Origin: Acidobacteriaceae bacterium
Lineage (GTDB): Bacteria > Acidobacteriota > Terriglobia > Terriglobales > Acidobacteriaceae
Length of the DNA: 27,629 nt
NCBI GenBank assembly: GCA_003133425.1
Contig: PKXI01000271.1
Coordinates: forward strand, 1,052-28,680
Reading direction: 5' to 3'
Below are positions 7,165 to 14,231 of this stretch, piece by piece; within the stretch, counting starts at the first letter, position 1; the number at the start of each line of letters is the position of its first letter. The translations under genes were made by a program, and so were the position numbers. The notes below the pieces were generated by a model. It had not been told where the DNA came from and did not search any database. It worked only from the letters and a program-made list of their open reading frames with translations.

Positions 7165-8244
7165 ATGAAAACCGGCATCATCGGCCTGCCGCAGGTAGGC
7201 AAAACATCGTTGTTCAAGATTCTGACCAAGGCGCGGCTCGAAGAGCGCAGCCATTCGCGCCAGGAGCACATCGGCGTTGCCCGCGTGCCCGACGAGCGAC
7301 TGGAAAAGCTATCGGCCCTGTACTCACCCAAGAAGACCACCTTCGCGTCTGTTGAGTTCGTCGACGTGGCCGCCATTGGGCAGGAGGCGCTGAAGGAGAC
7401 CGCGTTCCTCGCCAGCCTGCGCCAGGTGGACGCACTGATTCACGTGCTCCGCGCCTTCGAGGACGAGTCGATTCCCCACGTCGGCCCAATCGATCCGCTG
7501 CGCGACATCAAGAATGTCGAATTCGATCTGATGGTCAGCGACCTGACTCAAATTGAAAAGCGTCTCGAACGCCTTGAGAAAGACCTTAAGAAGGGCCGAA
7601 CCAGCGAGCTGGAGCGCGAGCAAGCCCTCCTGATCCGCTCGAAAGAGTCGCTGGAAAAAGAGCAGCCGCTGCGCGAATTGGAGATGACGAACGAGGAGAA
7701 GAAACTCATCAAGGGTTTCATGTTCCTCTCGCAGAAGCCCATCCTTTACGCCCTCAATATCGGCGAAAGCACTACGCTCGGCACCGACCTCGACGCTGCG
7801 GTCAGCCGCTTGAAGCTGGATGAGGTCGCGCATCGGCCCAACGCCGGCGCAACCGCCATGTGCGGCAAGGTTGAAGCCGAGTTGGCAGAAATGGACGACG
7901 AAGAAGCGGCTGAATTTCTGGGTAGCTACGGGCTCAACGAAAGCGGCCTTGTACGCCTGATCCGCAAGAGCTACGAGCTCCTCGGGCTAATCAGCTTCTT
8001 CACCGCCGGCGAGGACGAGTGCCGCGCCTGGACGGTACCCGTGGGCTCAAAAGCGCCGCAAGCGGCAGGAGCCATCCACTCCGACCTTGAACACCACTTC
8101 ATCCGCGCCGAAACCATCCGCTGGGACAACCTGCTGGCCGCGGGCTCTGAAGCTGCCGCGCGTTCAAAGGGCACGTTGCGCCTTGAAGGCAAGGAATATA
8201 TTGTGCAGGACGGCGACGTCATGCACATCCGGCACAGCGGCTAG
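7165..8244 (+). CDS. ychF: YchF/OLA1-family P-loop ATPase, divergent
   Basis: YchF/OLA1 proteins are Obg-related P-loop ATPases that bind ribosomes and are linked to translation and stress responses. The 359-residue product matches family length (about 363). Walker A/G1 is GLPQVGKTS (residues 7-15). The nucleotide-specificity motif is NIGE (198-201), the NxxE form that favours ATP over GTP. A helical insertion runs about 120-185 (ERLEKDLKKGRTSELE...). The C-terminal TGS-like domain (about 275-357) contains LISFFTAGEDECRAWTV, IHSDLEHHFIRAE and VQDGDVMHIRH. The G3 region reads VDVAAIGQEA instead of the common DIAGLVKGA, so this may be a divergent member or paralogue. ATG 7165 was chosen because it gives the MKTGIIGLP strand directly before the P-loop. 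The ZIP gene follows after 6 bases, suggesting co-transcription. Confidence 0.88.
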   Translation: MKTGIIGLPQVGKTSLFKILTKARLEERSHSRQEHIGVARVPDERLEKLSALYSPKKTTFASVEFVDVAAIGQEALKETAFLASLRQVDALIHVLRAFEDESIPHVGPIDPLRDIKNVEFDLMVSDLTQIEKRLERLEKDLKKGRTSELEREQALLIRSKESLEKEQPLRELEMTNEEKKLIKGFMFLSQKPILYALNIGESTTLGTDLDAAVSRLKLDEVAHRPNAGATAMCGKVEAELAEMDDEEAAEFLGSYGLNESGLVRLIRKSYELLGLISFFTAGEDECRAWTVPVGSKAPQAAGAIHSDLEHHFIRAETIRWDNLLAAGSEAAARSKGTLRLEGKEYIVQDGDVMHIRHSG

Positions 8245-8250
8245 AGCCTG

Positions 8251-8976
8251 ATGCTGAAAGTTTCCTTAATCCTCGGCGCCATTGCCGCCCTTGCCGATGT
8301 GGCCGGCGGGCTGGTGCTGGTGCGCGCTCGCGGCGTCGAGCGCTACCTCCGCTACTTCGTAGCCCTCGGCGCCGGCTTCCTGATGGCCGTCGCTCTGCTT
8401 GAGATGGTCCCCGAGAGCTTGCACCGAAGCCCATTAGGGGGCCCCATCCTCATCATGGCCGGCTACTGCGTCGTGCACCTGCTGGAACACACCATCAACT
8501 CCCATTTCCATTATGGCGAAGAGACGCACCACGGGGAGCTGGTCACTCGGCATACGGGCAACGCGGTCCTGGTTGGCCTCAGCGTGCATGCGCTCTTTGA
8601 CGGGGTGGCCATCGGCTCTGGCTTCGTCGTTTCCAACTGGCTCGGCTGGCTCATCTTCCTGGCCATCTTTCTTCACAAGGCACCGGAAGGCTTCACCATG
8701 GCCTCTGTGATGCTGGCCAGCGGTCGCAGCCGCACCATTGCCCTCTATTCCGCAGTTGGGTTAGCCGCGGCCACACTTCTGGGCGTATTGGTGATTGAGG
8801 TTGTGCCCAGTTGGCTGCCTTACGGATTGCCCATTTCGGCCGGCGTAGCAATCTATGTTGGTGCTACTGACTTGGTCCCGGAAGTCAACCGTGAGCCCGG
8901 CATCCGCATGGCGCTGGTTTTCTTTGCAGGCGTCGGCGCATTTCTATTACTGCGAATGTTATTGCCCGCCCTCTAA
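8251..8976 (+). CDS. ZIP-family divalent metal transporter
   Basis: ZIP proteins move Zn(II), Fe(II) or related ions into the cytoplasm across the inner membrane. The 241-residue product has about seven to eight hydrophobic helices. The two metal-binding helices are clear: HALFDGVAIG (His113, Asp117) for TM4 and HKAPEGF (His142, Glu146) for TM5, matching the family HNxxDG and HExPEG motifs with small changes. A His-rich loop (about residues 80-101, with H80, H85, H87, H93, H94 and H101) precedes TM4, as in many ZIPs. The start ATG lies 6 bases after the YchF stop, so the two are probably one transcript. The metal cannot be told from sequence. Confidence 0.88.
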   Translation: MLKVSLILGAIAALADVAGGLVLVRARGVERYLRYFVALGAGFLMAVALLEMVPESLHRSPLGGPILIMAGYCVVHLLEHTINSHFHYGEETHHGELVTRHTGNAVLVGLSVHALFDGVAIGSGFVVSNWLGWLIFLAIFLHKAPEGFTMASVMLASGRSRTIALYSAVGLAAATLLGVLVIEVVPSWLPYGLPISAGVAIYVGATDLVPEVNREPGIRMALVFFAGVGAFLLLRMLLPAL

Positions 8977-9027
8977 GTCGATATCAAATGAAGATTGCTC
9001 AGCATGGGAATGGGATGGCTTCCGGAT

Positions 9028-9834
9028 TCAATCTCGCCGCAAACCGAATCGATTCGCGTAGAGTCTCGCGAGCAGACGCGCATAATCGACTGCGACCTTG
9101 ACGCTGGCTTTGCTCGCGCCGCGGTATCTCTGCCCGAAGGAAAACGGAACCTCCTCCACCGATCGGATGTGACCGCGCACCAGAACCTCCAGCAGCAGTT
9201 TGAAGCCAGCGCTCTGAAATGGTATCCGCTCAAGGCATTCGCGACGAACAAGAAAGAAGCCCGACATAGGATCTTTGGCGCGGAGTCCCGACCGCTGAAT
9301 GGGCCACGTCACCCATACTGCGGCGGCTGAAATCAGTTTCCTCACCAGATTCCAATCGCGCATGCTGCCACCTGCCGTGTACCGGCTGCCAATCACCAGG
9401 TCGTGGCCGGAATAAATTGCAGCGATCAATGCGGGCAGAAGCTCTGGGGGGTGCTGAAGATCGGCGTCCATTACGCCAAGAATTGCCGCATCGGTGTTTT
9501 GCCAGCCGTAAAGAACCGCCCCCGAAAGTCCCCTTTGCCCCTTACGCACCAGCAGGCGAACTCGCGGGTCCTTTTGCGAAATCGCAGAGACAATCTCCTC
9601 GGTTCCATCGCGGCTGTCGTCATCAACAACCAGAATTTCGTAGCGAATCCGAAGAGGGTCAAGAACGGAACGTACATGATCCAGCAGCCCGCTGATATTT
9701 TCGGCTTCGCGCAGCGTTGGAATCGTCAGCGCCAGCTTCTCTGGGGTAGACTCTGCCTGTCCCGCCGATGACATGGCGTGCGTTGCCGGGCCGTCCACCG
9801 GCATGTACGATGGTTCTATCACGATCGACGACAT
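9028..9834 (-). CDS. GT2 glycosyltransferase, DPM1-like polyprenol-phosphate sugar synthase
   Basis: DPM1-type GT2 enzymes transfer a sugar, often mannose, from a nucleotide donor to polyprenyl phosphate at the cytoplasmic face of the membrane. The 268-residue protein has ALTIPTLREAENI at the N-terminal strand, VVDDDSRDGT (Asp71-73), the DxD-like VMDADLQHPPELLP (Asp123/Asp125), a GSRY segment and KDPMSGFFLVRR (about 188-198), all diagnostic of DPM1/Ppm1-like enzymes. It lacks the C-terminal membrane helices of DpmB/GtrB types. ATG 9834 is the longest start; Met11 (9804) or Met21 (9774) could also be used, because the first 30 residues are not conserved. It is divergent from the membrane protein at 9859, only 24 bp away, and convergent with the ZIP gene. 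The sugar donor is not determined. Confidence 0.85.
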   Translation of the reverse strand: MSSIVIEPSYMPVDGPATHAMSSAGQAESTPEKLALTIPTLREAENISGLLDHVRSVLDPLRIRYEILVVDDDSRDGTEEIVSAISQKDPRVRLLVRKGQRGLSGAVLYGWQNTDAAILGVMDADLQHPPELLPALIAAIYSGHDLVIGSRYTAGGSMRDWNLVRKLISAAAVWVTWPIQRSGLRAKDPMSGFFLVRRECLERIPFQSAGFKLLLEVLVRGHIRSVEEVPFSFGQRYRGASKASVKVAVDYARLLARLYANRFGLRRD

Positions 9835-9858
9835 GCTGAGCCTGAGTATACGGGAGTT

Positions 9859-11352
9859 ATGGTACTAACACGCAAATTCCTGGTCAACCTTCTGTTGGTC
9901 ATCGGCTTCACCATGCTCGGCTTCGGCGTGATGGGGTACCACCCAGGCATCGAAGATGACGCCATGTACCTCTCCGCCGTCAAAAGTGATTTGAATCCCG
10001 CACTCTACCGGCACGATGCTGATTTCTTCCGGCTGCAGCTTCAGGCCACATTCTTCGACAAATGGGTTGCCGGCTTCGTACACCTGACCGGCGTCTCAAT
10101 TGCCACTACGGAATTGCTCTGGCAATTGGCGTCAATCGGGCTTATCCTCTTCGCCTGCTGGAGTATCGCGCGCAGGTTGTTTGCCGAGCAGCGCGCGCAT
10201 TGGGCTGGTGTTGCCATGGTCGCCGCCATGTTTACCCTTCCAGTCTCAGGCACGGCCCTGTATCTGGCCGACCAGCATTTGCATCCGCGAAACGTAGCCA
10301 CTGCTCTTATCCTGCTGGCCGTCTCGCGCATTCTGGCAGGCAAGCGCTGGCATGCTGTGCTCTTGCTCCTGCTCGCCTTTCTGATGCATCCCATCATGGC
10401 CGCAATGGGCATTTCCTTCTGCTTTTTCCTGGCCATGGCCCTGTCGGAGCCTGTTCATGCGAGGTTCCGTTCGTGGCGCGGCGCTAGACGCACTTCTGCC
10501 CTGGCCGCCTTTGTCCCTCTAGGATGGATCTTTGAGCCACCAAGTCCGGTATGGAAAAAAGCCCTGGATACGCGAACCTACTATTACCTCTACAAGTGGC
10601 AATGGTACGAGTGGCTGGGCGCGCTGGCCCCGCTATTTCTGTTCTGGCTGCTTTGGCGTGTCGCACGTAGACGCGGCGAAACTGTCCTGGCCCGTTTCGC
10701 ACTGGCTGTATTCGCCTACGGAGTTTTCCAGCAGGCCGTTGCCATGCTCATGCTTGGCTTTCCATCCCTGGTCCGGCTCACGCCCTTGCAGCCCATGCGC
10801 TACCTTCACCTCGTCTATTTCTTCCTCGCTCTCAACGCCGGGTGCCTGCTGGGAAAGTACCTGCTGAAAGCCAGCGTCTGGCGATGGGCGGCGTTTCTGC
10901 TCATCCTCAACGGCAGCATGTTTGCCGCCCAACGTGCTGAGTTCAGCGGCAGTCAGCATATTGAGTGGCCAGGGCGCGAGCCGTCTAATCCGTGGCTGCA
11001 GGCCTTTGCATGGACTCGCGCCAATACTCCAACCAACGCGTACTTTGCCCTTGATCCGCGCTACCTTGAATCTCCGGGCGAGGACTACCACAGCTTTCGC
11101 GCGCTTGCCGAGCGCAGCCAATTGGCCGACGCCATCAAGGACACGGCAGTAGTAACCCAGGTTCCCGAGTTGGGTCCGGCATGGGATCGCCAGGTCGAGG
11201 CTCAAAAAGGCTGGAAAAACTTTCACCTTGCTGACTTCGAGCGCCTGAGGACCGAGTTTGGCGTGGACTGGGTCTTGGTCTCGTTTCCGCCGCCCGCGGG
11301 CCTCGCCTGCCGCTGGCACAATGACACCCTCTCAGTATGCGAGATTCCGTGA
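9859..11352 (+). CDS. Polytopic membrane protein, GT-C glycosyltransferase-like
   Basis: The 497-residue protein has about ten hydrophobic helices (the first at about 5-23, the others spread to about 370) and a soluble C-terminal domain of about 110 residues. The first periplasmic loop carries GIEDDAMYLSAVK, with adjacent acidic residues after TM1 as in GT-C glycosyltransferases, which use polyprenyl-phosphate sugars. Further marks are ADQHLHPRN and a late PLQPMRYLHLVYFF helix. The family is not recognised beyond this fold-like pattern. ATG 9859 starts the first helix (MVLTRKFLVNLLLVIGF). GGGAG lies only 2 bases upstream, and a longer frame from 9778 would add 27 uncharacteristic residues and run into the divergent gene. 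The neighbouring DPM1-like enzyme could make its lipid-linked donor; that link is inferred. Confidence 0.65.
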   Translation: MVLTRKFLVNLLLVIGFTMLGFGVMGYHPGIEDDAMYLSAVKSDLNPALYRHDADFFRLQLQATFFDKWVAGFVHLTGVSIATTELLWQLASIGLILFACWSIARRLFAEQRAHWAGVAMVAAMFTLPVSGTALYLADQHLHPRNVATALILLAVSRILAGKRWHAVLLLLLAFLMHPIMAAMGISFCFFLAMALSEPVHARFRSWRGARRTSALAAFVPLGWIFEPPSPVWKKALDTRTYYYLYKWQWYEWLGALAPLFLFWLLWRVARRRGETVLARFALAVFAYGVFQQAVAMLMLGFPSLVRLTPLQPMRYLHLVYFFLALNAGCLLGKYLLKASVWRWAAFLLILNGSMFAAQRAEFSGSQHIEWPGREPSNPWLQAFAWTRANTPTNAYFALDPRYLESPGEDYHSFRALAERSQLADAIKDTAVVTQVPELGPAWDRQVEAQKGWKNFHLADFERLRTEFGVDWVLVSFPPPAGLACRWHNDTLSVCEIP

Positions 11353-11514
11353 CTCCGATTCGGCCTCGCGAACCCCATGCAGTCTAAATGCTTTGCGCAT
11401 TGAGGCCATTTCCGCGAGAATGATTAAGACACCCTCTAGAGCTGTTCTCCAGTTTGCAGGGCTTTTCTAAGGGATGTGCATGGCGGCTTTTTCTTGAGTA
11501 AGAAGCCACACAAC

Positions 11515-11529
11515 AATCAAGGCTTGATT
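11515..11529. promoter_or_regulatory. Perfect palindrome upstream of kinase-kdpD unit
   Basis: AATCAAG - G - CTTGATT is a perfect 7-bp inverted repeat with a one-base centre. It ends 43 bp before the ATG at 11573, in a 220-bp gap with no gene. It could be an operator for the two-gene unit. No regulator is identifiable. Confidence 0.4.
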
Positions 11530-11572
11530 CACCGTAACTGGAGAGCCGCTCCACCGGCACGGAGACCGGGCA

Positions 11573-12979
11573 ATGCTCAACCTTACTCAGCGACTGATTT
11601 TCGGCTGCGTGCTACTTGCCTGCCTTACGACCGGGCTCGTGGCTGTGACTCACCGCGCCTTGGCAGCGGCGGGGCAGTCTACTCTGGCTTACTGCTTTGT
11701 TCTGGCCGCATTGCTGATCGAGATCTGCACAATCTACTTCGTACTGAGTCCCATCCGCGCGCTGGCTCGCGATGCGCACCGCATCGCCCAGGGCAATCTT
11801 GAACATCGTGTTGAGTGGAGCAGCCGCGACGACTTCGGCGTGCTGGCCAGCGAACTGAGCCGCATCGCCGTCAGGCTGCGCGAACTGCGCGATTCCGAAG
11901 CCGGCCGCCGGCAGATGGAGTTTCAGCTCTCCGACGCCGTGCTTCAATCCATCTTTGAGCCCATCATTGTCACTGACGGCAAGGGCCATGTGTTGAAAGT
12001 AAATCAGGCAGCCGCAGAACTTCTCGGCGAAGCCGCCGGCGACCGCATGGCACTCGCCAATACACCCGGCGGTGACAAGATTCTGAGCGCCATCCGCGGC
12101 GCTGTCTCCATGCAGAAAGCCGTGGCAACCGAAGACGAAGCCTCCATGCTGCCCATGCGCATCGGCAAGCAGGAGCGTAGCTACCGACTGCGCACCACGC
12201 CCATGCGCGACTCCGAAGGCCGCCTGCTCGGCACCGTAACAACACTCGAAGACGTGACAACCCTGCAGGATACTGACCGCTTCAAGACGCAATTCATCGC
12301 CGTCGCCAGCCGCAAGCTGCGCAATCCCCTGCTTCAGTTGCGCCGCGGCCTCTATGCGCTGGCTCAGGGCTTCGGCGGAGAGCTGCTTCCATTGCAGGCT
12401 GAACTTGTGGCCACGGTCGTGAATGAAAGCGAGAAGCTGGACGATCTGATGGGCGACCTGATCGAGGTGGCCGAACTTGATACCGGAAAACGCGAACTTA
12501 AACTCGAACGGGTGCGCCCGCTGCAAGCACTGGGAGAGGCCCGCGACCGTTATTGCGACGAAGCCGCTCAAAAGCGTATCCGCGTCGAAGTGAACGCCTA
12601 CGCCGACCTGTCCGTTGTGAAGGCGGACCGGCGCGCGTTGCGTTCCATCCTCGACAACCTGCTTTCGAACGCCCTCCGCTATACACCAGCGGACGGCGAG
12701 ATTCTTCTGGCCGCCGAGGAGATCAAGGACTTTGTCCAATTCACAGTGCGCGACACGGGCCGCGGCATCGAAGCGGAACGGCTGAGCACCATCTTCGATC
12801 GCTTCAATACCTTCTCTGAAAAAGGTTCCGGGCTGGGCCTGGCGCTGGTCCGGCGTCTGGTCGAGTCTTTGGGCGGCCAGATCGCCGTCGAGAGCCGCCT
12901 GGGCCACGGTACTACATTCCGATTCACTCTTCCGGTCGCCGTTGTGAGTGACGTCCGTCATCCAGTTGAGGTGGGCTGA
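11573..12979 (+). CDS. Membrane sensor histidine-kinase-like protein with H-box His replaced by Arg
   Basis: The 468-residue protein has TM1 (about 8-26), a loop of only about 12 residues, TM2 (about 39-58), HAMP (about 58-110), PAS (about 118-228), a DHp-like helix pair (about 235-300) and an HATPase_c domain (about 350-455). ATP-site motifs are intact: N-box LDNLLSNALRYTP (360-372), G1 DTGRGI (394-399) and G2 GSGLGLALV (418-426). The H-box reads FIAVASRKLRNPLLQ; the His that should be phosphorylated is Arg247 (codon CGC, 12311-12313), and the next Glu is Lys248. It therefore may bind ATP but should not autophosphorylate at the usual site. GGAG at 11561-11564 supports ATG 11573. The short kdpD starts 3 bases after its stop, so the two act as a pair. 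The short loop suggests sensing in the membrane or cytoplasm. Confidence 0.85.
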   Translation: MLNLTQRLIFGCVLLACLTTGLVAVTHRALAAAGQSTLAYCFVLAALLIEICTIYFVLSPIRALARDAHRIAQGNLEHRVEWSSRDDFGVLASELSRIAVRLRELRDSEAGRRQMEFQLSDAVLQSIFEPIIVTDGKGHVLKVNQAAAELLGEAAGDRMALANTPGGDKILSAIRGAVSMQKAVATEDEASMLPMRIGKQERSYRLRTTPMRDSEGRLLGTVTTLEDVTTLQDTDRFKTQFIAVASRKLRNPLLQLRRGLYALAQGFGGELLPLQAELVATVVNESEKLDDLMGDLIEVAELDTGKRELKLERVRPLQALGEARDRYCDEAAQKRIRVEVNAYADLSVVKADRRALRSILDNLLSNALRYTPADGEILLAAEEIKDFVQFTVRDTGRGIEAERLSTIFDRFNTFSEKGSGLGLALVRRLVESLGGQIAVESRLGHGTTFRFTLPVAVVSDVRHPVEVG

Positions 12980-12982
12980 GCC

Positions 12983-14113
12983 ATGGCCGAGATCGTTCTG
13001 GAAAAGAAGCCGGAAGCCGCAAAGCTGCGCATTTATCTCGGCGCTGCACCGGGCGTGGGCAAAACCTACGACATGCTCAATGATGCCCACCGGATGAAGC
13101 ACCAGTTGGGAGTCGACGTCGTAATCGGCTTAGTGGAACCCCATGGCCGTGCAGAGACTGAAGCTCGCATCCGCGACCTCGAGGTCGTGCCCCAGCGCGT
13201 GATTCCTTACCGCGGCGTCAATCTTAAAGAGATGGACGTCGACGCCATCATCGCCCGCCATCCCAACACCGTCGTAGTAGACGAGCTGGCCCACACCAAC
13301 GTTCCCGGCAGCAAGAACCGAAAGCGCTACGAAGATGTTCTCGAGTTGCTTGAGGCCGGCATCAACGTGTTGACGGCCGTCAACATTCAGCACCTTGAAA
13401 CGCTGAACGATGCCGTCAATCGCTCTGCAAATACCGTCATCCGCGAAACCGTTCCCGACAACTTCTTCAAGCGCGCCGACGAAGTTGTGAATGTGGACGT
13501 GACCGTGGACGAACTGCGATCGCGCCTGCGCCAGGGAAAGATCTACGCCGCGGAGAAGGTGGAGCAGTCGCTCGCCAACTTCTTCCGCAAGGGCAACCTG
13601 AACATGCTGCGCGAACTTGCTCTTCGCACCACGGCCGAGCAGGTGAGCAGCCGCGCCTCGGAATATCGCCGCACCCAGGGACTCGAACAGGCACCCATCC
13701 CGGAGAAGGTGATGGTCTGCCTCAGCACCCGGCCCGGAACCGAGCGGCTGCTGCGCGTTGGCGCACGCGTTGCGGGCCGCCTGGCCAGCAACTGGTATGC
13801 GGTTTACGTAACCCGCCCGGAAGACGACAAGGGGCACGGTGACCCGGAGGCTTTTCATCGCCTCGAGGAATACGAGCGGATGGCCAAGGATCTGGGCGCT
13901 AAAGTCGTCAACCTCACCGATCGCAACGTCTCCGATGCCCTCATCCGCTTTGCCCAGCAGGAGAACATCTCCCACGTGGTATTCGGTCAGTCCGCGCGTT
14001 CGCGCTGGGATATCCTGTTCCGTGGTTCGGTGCTCAACCGATTCCTTTCCGAGGTACGCGAAGTTACGGTACAGGTAGTCCCCATGAACAAGCCTCTGCG
14101 CCGTGGGCAATAA
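12983..14113 (+). CDS. kdpD: Short KdpD: KdpD sensor domain plus USP domain, no kinase
   Basis: In full-length KdpD (about 890 residues) this N-terminal part controls a C-terminal histidine kinase that regulates potassium uptake genes. Here the 376-residue product has only the KdpD domain (about 13-222) and a universal-stress-protein-like domain (about 241-366). Walker A is GAAPGVGKT (20-28) and Walker B is TVVVDELAHTNVPG (about 96-109). NIQHLETLND (134-143) and the long VDVTVDELRSRLRQGKIY are family signatures. The USP part (KVMVCLSTRPGTERLLRVGARVAG) is the region that binds UspC in Escherichia coli and c-di-AMP in Firmicutes KdpD. There is no membrane segment and no kinase domain, as in the short KdpD known from cyanobacteria. 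Neither kdpFABC nor kdpE is in the window. It follows the kinase-like gene by 3 bases, so the pair may reconstruct a split KdpD. Confidence 0.92.
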   Translation: MAEIVLEKKPEAAKLRIYLGAAPGVGKTYDMLNDAHRMKHQLGVDVVIGLVEPHGRAETEARIRDLEVVPQRVIPYRGVNLKEMDVDAIIARHPNTVVVDELAHTNVPGSKNRKRYEDVLELLEAGINVLTAVNIQHLETLNDAVNRSANTVIRETVPDNFFKRADEVVNVDVTVDELRSRLRQGKIYAAEKVEQSLANFFRKGNLNMLRELALRTTAEQVSSRASEYRRTQGLEQAPIPEKVMVCLSTRPGTERLLRVGARVAGRLASNWYAVYVTRPEDDKGHGDPEAFHRLEEYERMAKDLGAKVVNLTDRNVSDALIRFAQQENISHVVFGQSARSRWDILFRGSVLNRFLSEVREVTVQVVPMNKPLRRGQ

Positions 14114-14174
14114 ATTCGCAGTCCGATCACCGCGCCCCCAACCCACCGCCACCAACTTATTCCTTATTGGAAAA

Positions 14175-14218
14175 GCGAAAAAAGGGAGTGGGTACTTTGA
14201 CCCCCGCCTTATTTTCGC
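14175..14218. terminator. Bidirectional rho-independent terminator between kdpD and bcsC
   Basis: GGAGTGGGT (14185-14193) pairs with ACCCCCGCC (14200-14208) over seven of nine positions around the loop ACTTTG. Outside this, GCGAAAA (14175-14181) pairs with TTTTCGC (14212-14218). The + strand ends in TTATTTT and the - strand in CTTTTTTC. The element therefore serves the two converging operons from both sides. Confidence 0.7.
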
Positions 14219-14231
14219 GCTGAATCCAGGC

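Noticed and set aside
11486..11507. GGC-TTCTT / AAGAA-GCC hairpin as a terminator after the GT-C-like gene
   Set aside because: The T-run lies in the 5' arm and there is no U-tract after the stem on either strand.
11612..13102. 496-codon open frame on the minus strand opposite the kinase gene
   Set aside because: It is antisense to conserved HAMP, PAS and HATPase coding sequence, and its translation shows no domain. Long antisense frames are expected in GC-rich DNA.
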